DNA of 10,416 nt from an uncultured Variovorax sp. (GTDB taxonomy: Bacteria > Pseudomonadota > Gammaproteobacteria > Burkholderiales > Burkholderiaceae): the NCBI GenBank assembly GCA_946478645.1, contig CAMLCW010000177.1, positions 1 to 10,416 on the forward strand. Direction: 5' to 3'. Positions 5,992-10,416 of the stretch are shown here, one piece after another. Within the stretch, counting starts at the first letter, position 1; each line of letters starts with the position of its first letter. A program made the translations under genes and the position numbers. The notes beneath the pieces were generated by a model that searched no databases, had not been told where the DNA came from, and worked only from the letters and a program-made list of their open reading frames with translations.

Positions 5992-6309
5992 TCAGTAGCG
6001 ATAGGGGTTGTGGGGCCGGCGGTCGTAGCGGTTGGGCACGCCGTCACGGTCGTAGTCCCTGCGGCCATGGCGGCGGTGCTCCCAATGACGGGGCCGATGG
6101 TCGTGGTCGCGGTAATAGCGCGAACCGTAGTAGTGGTGCGGCGGGGGCGGCGGCGCGTAGTAGTGATGGCGCGGCGGCGGCGGGTGGCCGGGCACCACGT
6201 AGACCTGGGCCTGGATGAACCCGTCGCCCGAGCGGGCCTGCGCCGGGGCGCTGAATGCAGCGATGGAGAGCAGGGCGGCGGCGCAGGTGGCGAATGCAAG
6301 CTTTTTCAT
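5992..6309 (-). CDS. Small exported His/Tyr/Pro/Arg-rich protein with an EF-hand-like loop
   Basis: A 105-residue protein with a clear Sec signal peptide: MKKLAF, a hydrophobic core at 6-19 and AxA cleavage after Ala25. The mature part of about 80 residues is low in complexity. It has two near-identical units, PPPPRHHYY (43-51) and PPPPPHHYY (53-61), then a basic His/Arg-rich stretch (RYYRDHDHRPRHWEHRRHGRR, split 64-73 and 74-84). The tail DYDRDGVPNRYD (85-96) fits the 12-residue calcium loop pattern, with Asp at 1, 3 and 5, Gly at 6, Asn at 9 and Asp at 12. It ends RRPHNPYRY. Related small exported proteins with a DRDGVPNRYD-type tail are common in Burkholderiales and have no assigned function that I know. 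His clusters suggest metal binding and the loop suggests Ca(2+); both are inference. The ATG at 6309 has GGAG at 6315-6318. Confidence 0.8.
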   Translation of the reverse strand: MKKLAFATCAAALLSIAAFSAPAQARSGDGFIQAQVYVVPGHPPPPRHHYYAPPPPPHHYYGSRYYRDHDHRPRHWEHRRHGRRDYDRDGVPNRYDRRPHNPYRY

Positions 6310-6354
6310 GGCGACTCCGATGGAGTGGTTGGAAGCCCTATCGTCGGGGCGCCA

Positions 6355-6401
6355 TGTGAACGCTTTGTAAGGCTGAAGCGAAACCTTATGAAGAGCTGTA
6401 A
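6355..6401 (-). promoter_or_regulatory. Tandem motif upstream of the exported protein gene, possible response-regulator site
   Basis: On the minus strand TTACA followed four to five bases later by TTCA[C/T]A occurs twice: TTACAGCTCTTCATAA (6401-6386) and TTACAAAGCGTTCACA (6370-6355). The copies are exactly 31 bases apart, about three helical turns. Between them lies the inverted repeat TAAGG/CCTTA (6368-6372 and 6384-6388). The block is 46-92 bases upstream of the ATG at 6309, and its AT content is higher than its surroundings. Same-face tandem repeats are typical of OmpR/PhoB-type regulators. No convincing -35/-10 pair was found, and the regulator is unknown. Confidence 0.4.
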
Positions 6402-6420
6402 GCCGCAGCCCCGTGCGGTT

Positions 6421-7158
6421 TCAGCGCGGCGCGGGCAGCAGGCGCCGCAGCGCCTCGAAGAACAGGTCGGACTGTTCGCGTTCACCCTGGATCTGCGCGG
6501 CCACGTGCGCGGCCATCGCGGGGTCGACCGGCACCAGCGGCCGGCCGGTGGACTGCGCGATCACCTGGTGCAGGCAGGCGCGCTCCAGGTAGTAGAGATC
6601 GTCGTAGGCATGCGCGATCGTGGCGCCGGCCACCACCACGCCGTGGTTCGCGAGAAAGGCCACGTCCTTGCCGGCCATCGCGCGCGCGATGCGTTCGCCC
6701 TCGGCATCGTCGAGCGCAAGGCCGTTGTAGACCGCGTCGATCGCGATGCGGTTCATGTAGCGCATCGCGTTCTGGCTCAGCGTCGGGTCGAGCGCGCGGT
6801 CGGCCGTGAGCGTGAGCGCGGTGGCATAGGGCATGTGGCAGTGCAGCACCACCGCATGGCCGGTCAGCCGGTGCACCGCGCCATGGATGAACAGCGCGGT
6901 CGGCTCGACGCGGTGGCGGCCGGCCAGCACCTCGCCATGCACGTCGATCAGCACGATGTCGTCGGGGCCGACCTCGCTCCAGTGCAGGCCGCGGGGGTTG
7001 ATGAGGTAGCGGTCCTGCGCGCCGGGCAGCATCACGCTGAAATGGTTGCACACGCCTTCGGACAGGCCGTGGTGGGCGGCAGCGCGCAGCGCGAGCGCAA
7101 GGTCTTCGCGCAGGGTGCGCACGGCGGGGCTGGCGTATTGCTGCTGGTCTGCGGACAT
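6421..7158 (-). CDS. Class II aldolase/adducin N-terminal domain protein
   Basis: A 245-residue cytoplasmic protein of the zinc-dependent class II aldolase fold. Visible elements are GLSEGVCNHFSVML (31-44), YLINPRGLHWSEV (51-63), the metal-binding HCH at 106-108 in VVLHCHMPYATALT, and LANHGVVVAGATIAHAYDDLYYLE (169-192) with the third ligand His172. The Glu that serves as ligand and base in L-fuculose-phosphate aldolase (SSExxxH) is not conserved: the aligned position is Ala88 in PTALFIH. Aldolase chemistry therefore should not be assumed; adducin-like members of the fold have other or unknown roles. The start is the ATG at 7158, preceded by GAGGAA; the open frame upstream of it has no family similarity. 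It follows dgoA by 44 bases on the same strand and is probably last in that operon. It may cleave, epimerise or otherwise handle a related sugar-acid intermediate. Confidence 0.85.
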   Translation of the reverse strand: MSADQQQYASPAVRTLREDLALALRAAAHHGLSEGVCNHFSVMLPGAQDRYLINPRGLHWSEVGPDDIVLIDVHGEVLAGRHRVEPTALFIHGAVHRLTGHAVVLHCHMPYATALTLTADRALDPTLSQNAMRYMNRIAIDAVYNGLALDDAEGERIARAMAGKDVAFLANHGVVVAGATIAHAYDDLYYLERACLHQVIAQSTGRPLVPVDPAMAAHVAAQIQGEREQSDLFFEALRRLLPAPR

Positions 7159-7202
7159 CGCGCGTTCCTCGTGGATGGGGGTGATTGGACGAAAAAAGGT
7201 GT

Positions 7203-7847
7203 TCAGGCGCGGGCCGTGCCCGTGTAGGCGGCAACGAAGCGTTCTGCGTCGGCGCGCACCTGCGCTGCCGGTTTGCCGGGCTTGTAGAGCGCGGAGCCGA
7301 TGCCGAAGCCTGCCGCACCGGCCGCGCGCCATTCGCCCATGTTCGTCGGCGTGATGCCGCCCACGGGCATCAGCGGCGTGCCCGGCGGCAGCACGGCGAG
7401 CAGGGCCTTGACCACGGCCGGCGACGCGAGTTCGGCCGGAAACAGCTTGAGGCCGGTCGCGCCCGCCGCCAGCGCCCCAAAGGCCTCGGTCGGTGTCATC
7501 ACGCCGGGCAGGCAGACCATGCCGAGCCGCACGGCCTCGGCGATCACGCCGGCATTGAAGTTGGGCGCCACCACCAGTTCACCGCCCGCGTCGTGCACAT
7601 GGCGCACCTGCTGCACGTCGAGTACGGTGCCCGCGCCCACGAGCGCGGCCGGAAAGCGCGCGCGCATCAGCGCAATGCTGGCGTAGGGATCGGGCGAATT
7701 GAGCGGCACCTCGAGCAGCCCGAAACCCGATGCGACGATCGCATCGCCGACGTCGGCGGCTTCGGGCGGCGTGAGGCCGCGCAATATCGCGACGAGCGGC
7801 AGCGTGCGCATCGCCGCATCGAACTTTTCGTGGGGCGTGTGGGTCAT
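7203..7847 (-). CDS. dgoA: 2-dehydro-3-deoxy-6-phosphogalactonate aldolase
   Basis: A 214-residue cytoplasmic class I aldolase of the KDPG/KDPGal family. It cleaves 2-keto-3-deoxy-6-phosphogalactonate to pyruvate and D-glyceraldehyde 3-phosphate. The TIM-barrel motifs are present: LPLVAILRGLTPPEA (16-30), LLEVPLNSPDP (44-54) with Glu46, VGAGTVLD (70-77), VVAPNFNAGVI (92-102) and GLKLFPAE (132-139) with Schiff-base Lys134. PVGGITPTNMGEW (161-173) and GIGSALYKPG (182-191) follow. EVPLNSPDP rather than the EITLRT-type sequence of Eda marks it as DgoA rather than KDPG aldolase. The start at 7847 overlaps the dgoK stop as ATGA and has AGGAG nine bases upstream, so it is translationally coupled. 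The downstream aldolase-fold gene begins 44 bases after its stop. Confidence 0.95.
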   Translation of the reverse strand: MTHTPHEKFDAAMRTLPLVAILRGLTPPEAADVGDAIVASGFGLLEVPLNSPDPYASIALMRARFPAALVGAGTVLDVQQVRHVHDAGGELVVAPNFNAGVIAEAVRLGMVCLPGVMTPTEAFGALAAGATGLKLFPAELASPAVVKALLAVLPPGTPLMPVGGITPTNMGEWRAAGAAGFGIGSALYKPGKPAAQVRADAERFVAAYTGTARA

Positions 7848-8758
7848 GGCGGAGGGCTCCTGTCTGCGTCGAGGAAGCCGGACAGCGCGTGCAGTCCGGC
7901 CCATGTGGCTTCGGCACCGAGCATGCGCGTGGCGACGCCCGTGGTGCGCAGTGCGAGCGCATAGCGTTCGGTCAGCGCGGGCGCGCCGATCAGCACCACC
8001 TCGCCGAAGGCATGCAGCGATTGGGTGCGCAGCTCTTCGCCGATCAGCAGGCCCGACAGATAGCTCGAGAGCTCCTGCGCGGGCAGGCGATCGAACAGGG
8101 CGAGCGTGCGCGCCCCGAAGGCGTTGTGCAGCAGGCCCTGGCCGTTGTCGGCGCGCGCCACGCCCTGCACGAATGCGGCCTCGTCGAGCGGCGCATCGGC
8201 TTGGAGCGTGCGCGCGAGGATCGAATGCTGGCTCAGCAGCGCATAGAACTCGCCGGTCATGAAAGTGCGAAAGCCCGTCACGCGGCCCTTCTTGACGGTC
8301 GCCCACTTGTTGTGCGTGCCGGGCAGCACGAAGACGCCTTCGTCCGCGCCCATGAGCGCCATGGCGCCGAGGATCTGCACTTCTTCGCCGCGCATCACAT
8401 CGGGCACGCCGTCGTGCACGTCGCTGAGGCCCGGCACGATCGCAATGCGCGCGCCGGGGAATGCACCATTGATGTCGATGATGCTGCGCCCGATCTCGAC
8501 CCGGCCCGCGGGGCAGGCGCAGTAGGGCGCCTCGACCCAGCCCTGCTTGCTGCCGGCCATGCCGGAGATCAGGCAGCGCATGCCGGCGGGCTGCATCCAG
8601 TCGGCGAAGAGCGATTCGAACACCGCGGGAAAGCCGCCCGCGGGCACCTTGAGGATGCCGCGCGGATCGCTGCGCTCCTCGAGCACCTCGCCGCCGGCAT
8701 CGAGCAATGCGCCGCGCAGCGAGCTCGTGCCCCAGTCGATCGCGACCAGCCTGGCCAT
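7844..8758 (-). CDS. dgoK: 2-dehydro-3-deoxygalactonokinase
   Basis: A 304-residue cytoplasmic kinase that phosphorylates 2-keto-3-deoxy-D-galactonate at O6 with ATP, the second step of galactonate catabolism. The actin-like ATPase fold begins with the phosphate-1 motif AIDWGTSSLRG (6-16). Family blocks follow: LISGMAGSKQGWVEAPY (63-79), VPGLSDVHDGVPDVMRGEE (108-126), VLPGTHNKWATVKKG (144-158) and FRTFMTGEFYALLSQHSIL (163-181). The late block is SYLSGLLIGEEL (232-243), with a phosphate-2/adenosine-type end at VVLIGAPALTERYA (254-267). Length matches DgoK proteins (about 290-310). It starts one base after the stop of the dehydratase gene, with no strong Shine-Dalgarno, so translation probably couples to its neighbour. 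Its stop overlaps the dgoA start. Confidence 0.95.
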   Translation of the reverse strand: MARLVAIDWGTSSLRGALLDAGGEVLEERSDPRGILKVPAGGFPAVFESLFADWMQPAGMRCLISGMAGSKQGWVEAPYCACPAGRVEIGRSIIDINGAFPGARIAIVPGLSDVHDGVPDVMRGEEVQILGAMALMGADEGVFVLPGTHNKWATVKKGRVTGFRTFMTGEFYALLSQHSILARTLQADAPLDEAAFVQGVARADNGQGLLHNAFGARTLALFDRLPAQELSSYLSGLLIGEELRTQSLHAFGEVVLIGAPALTERYALALRTTGVATRMLGAEATWAGLHALSGFLDADRSPPP

Positions 8759-8759
8759 G

Positions 8760-10416
8760 CTAGTGGTTGTCGCGCGGTACGAACGGGCCGCGCCGGCCGC
8801 GCAGGAACGCGAGGTCGGCGCCCTGGTCGGCCTGCAGCACCGTGTCGACGTAGAGCTTCCAGTAGCCCGAATCGAGCGGCGCCTTGGGCGCGACCCATTT
8901 TTCGCGCCGCTTCGCGAGCTCTTCGTCGCTCACGTGCAGGTGGAGCCTGCGGTTCGGCACGTCGAGCTCGACGATGTCGCCGTCCTGCACCAGCGCCAGC
9001 GGCCCGCCCGCGGCGGCCTCGGGCGCGGTGTGCAGCACCACGGTGCCGTAGGCGGTGCCGCTCATGCGTGCGTCGCTGATGCGGACCATGTCGGTGATGC
9101 CCTTGCGCAGCACCTTCGGCGGCAGCGGCATGTTGCCGGCCTCGGCCATGCCGGGGTAGCCCTTGGGGCCGCAGTTCTTGAGCACCATGACGCAGTGCTC
9201 GTCGATGTCGAGGTTCTCGTCGTCGATGCGCTTGTGCAGGTCGTCGGCGCTTTCGAACACCACCGCGCGGCCCTTGTGCACCAGCAGCTCGGGCGTGGCG
9301 GCGCTGGGCTTGATGATCGCGCCGTTGGGCGCGAGGTTGCCGCGCAGCACGCAGATGCCGGCCTTGTCCTTGAAGGGCTCGGCGAGCGGGCGGATCACCT
9401 GCGGGTTGTAGTTCTCGGCGTCCTTCACGTTGTCCCACAGCGTCTGCCCGCTCGCGGTGATCACGTCCTTGTGCAGCAGGTCGGCGATCTCCTTCATCAC
9501 CACCGGCAGGCCGCCGGCGTAGCAGAAGTCTTCCATCAGGAACTGGCCCGATGGCTGCAGGTTCACGAGGCAGGGGAGCTCCGAGGCGATGCGGTCGAAA
9601 TCGTCGAGCGTGAGTTCCACGCCGATGCGCCCCGCGATGGCGAGCAGGTGGATGACGAAATTGGTCGAACCACCGATGGCCGCGTTGACCTTGATCGCGT
9701 TCTCGATCGCCTGGCGCGTGAGGATCTTCGATATGTTGAGGTCTTCATGGACCATGTCGACGATGCGCCGCCCCGCCATGCGCGCGAGCACGTTGCGGCG
9801 GCCGTCCACGGCCGGGTAGGCCGCATTGCCCGGCAGCCCGATGCCGAGCGACTCGACCATGCTCGCCATGGTGCTCGCGGTGCCCATCGTCATGCAGTGG
9901 CCGTGGCTGCGGTGCATGCAACTCTCGGCCTCGAAGAAGTCCTGCAGCTTGAGCGTGCCGGCACGCACCTGCTCGCTCATCTGCCACACGCCGGTGCCCG
10001 AGCCCAGTTCTTGCCCGCGCCATTTGCCCGAGAGCATCGGCCCGCCCGAGACGCCGATGGTCGGCAGGTCGACGCTGGCGGCGCCCATCATGAGCGCGGG
10101 CGTGGTCTTGTCGCAGCCCATGAGCAGCACCACGCCGTCGAGCGGATTGCCGCGGATGCTCTCTTCCACGTCCATGCTCGCGAGGTTGCGGTACAGCATG
10201 GCGGTGGGGCGCAGCAGCGTCTCGCCGAGCGACATCACCGGAAACTCGAGCGGGAAGCCGCCGGCCTCGTAGACGCCGATCTTGACCTGCTCGGCCAGCG
10301 TGCGGAAATGCGAGTTGCAGGGCGTGAGTTCGCTGAAGGTGTTGCAGATGCCGATCACCGGGCGGCCGTCGAACTGGTCGTGCGGCACGCCCTTGCCCTT
10401 GACCCAGCTGCGGTAG
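8760..10416 (-). CDS. IlvD/Edd-family sugar-acid dehydratase (arabinonate/galactonate/fuconate type), N-terminus outside window
   Basis: 552 complete codons are visible, and the frame continues off the right edge (YRSWVKGKG...), so the GTG near 10388 is internal. The family dehydrates sugar acids to 2-keto-3-deoxy acids using an Fe-S cluster and Mg(2+). Cluster ligands are Cys codons at 10317-10319 (TPCNSH), 10113-10115 (GCDKTTPA) and 9894-9896 (HCMTMGTAST). Their spacing equals Cys59/127/200 of Rhizobium L-arabinonate dehydratase as I recall it, giving about 577 residues in full and about 26 missing. The SDARMSGTAYGT stretch near 9060-9080 carries the active-site Ser and Thr. The PCNSHF and MDVEES signatures place it with sugar-acid dehydratases rather than dihydroxyacid dehydratase (IlvD). 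Next to dgoK and dgoA it most likely makes 2-keto-3-deoxy-D-galactonate from D-galactonate, replacing DgoD. L-arabinonate and D-fuconate remain possible. Confidence 0.92.
   Translation of the reverse strand, partial: YRSWVKGKGVPHDQFDGRPVIGICNTFSELTPCNSHFRTLAEQVKIGVYEAGGFPLEFPVMSLGETLLRPTAMLYRNLASMDVEESIRGNPLDGVVLLMGCDKTTPALMMGAASVDLPTIGVSGGPMLSGKWRGQELGSGTGVWQMSEQVRAGTLKLQDFFEAESCMHRSHGHCMTMGTASTMASMVESLGIGLPGNAAYPAVDGRRNVLARMAGRRIVDMVHEDLNISKILTRQAIENAIKVNAAIGGSTNFVIHLLAIAGRIGVELTLDDFDRIASELPCLVNLQPSGQFLMEDFCYAGGLPVVMKEIADLLHKDVITASGQTLWDNVKDAENYNPQVIRPLAEPFKDKAGICVLRGNLAPNGAIIKPSAATPELLVHKGRAVVFESADDLHKRIDDENLDIDEHCVMVLKNCGPKGYPGMAEAGNMPLPPKVLRKGITDMVRISDARMSGTAYGTVVLHTAPEAAAGGPLALVQDGDIVELDVPNRRLHLHVSDEELAKRREKWVAPKAPLDSGYWKLYVDTVLQADQGADLAFLRGRRGPFVPRDNH

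Noticed and set aside
6403..6418. CCGCA/TGCGG hairpin just after the aldolase stop codon
   Set aside because: It has a five-base stem and no T-run on the minus strand, so termination of the dgo operon here cannot be supported. The plus-strand side has only TTT and no upstream gene.
5464..7227. Plus-strand open frame of 587 codons running across the SDR, the small exported protein gene and the aldolase gene
   Set aside because: It crosses three supported genes and two strands and shows no domain. It is a chance GC-rich open frame.
7159..7332. N-terminal extension of the aldolase-fold frame
   Set aside because: It is Arg-rich with no family similarity and overlaps dgoA in another frame. The ATG at 7158 has a ribosome binding site and the expected N-terminus.

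Overview
The window is GC-rich, gene-dense DNA. Codon use, gene style and protein families suggest a betaproteobacterium of the Burkholderiales, most likely a Comamonadaceae member such as Variovorax. This is inferred from protein and sequence style; there is no rRNA or other marker. I saw no mobile element, CRISPR array, tRNA or rRNA. No gene-free stretch exceeds about 120 bases.

Region 1 (1-597): the N-terminal part of an exported periplasmic iron-binding protein of an Fe(3+) ABC transporter, on the minus strand and cut by the window edge. A 15/19 match to the Fur box lies 45 bases upstream of its start.

Region 2 (598-5974): a divergent locus around a MarR-family regulator. Leftward from the regulator lie a PaaI-like hotdog thioesterase and a nitroreductase, joined by an ATGA overlap. 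Rightward lie marR, an MFS transporter, a MATE exporter and a short-chain dehydrogenase. The 85-base divergent gap holds a perfect 14-bp palindrome (ATTGCATATGCAAT), a third half-site and -10-like hexamers facing both ways. It looks like an autoregulated, ligand-responsive detoxification or efflux locus. The ligand is unknown. A strong hairpin terminator sits between marR and the MFS gene.

Region 3 (5992-6420): a small exported protein rich in His, Tyr, Pro and Arg, ending in an EF-hand-like acidic loop. Its upstream region carries a tandem motif that could bind a response regulator.

Region 4 (6421-10416): a minus-strand sugar-acid operon. In transcription order it holds an IlvD/Edd-family sugar-acid dehydratase (start beyond the window), dgoK, dgoA and a class II aldolase/adducin-domain protein. 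The first three give a De Ley-Doudoroff type route: aldonate to 2-keto-3-deoxyaldonate, to its 6-phosphate, to pyruvate plus glyceraldehyde 3-phosphate. The most likely substrate is D-galactonate, with an Fe-S dehydratase in place of the enolase-superfamily DgoD.

I found no clearly undescribed system. The best second-look items are the divergent MarR operator and its probably leaderless regulator transcript, the EF-hand-like His-rich exported protein with its upstream tandem motif, and the atypical aldolase-fold protein at the end of the galactonate operon.
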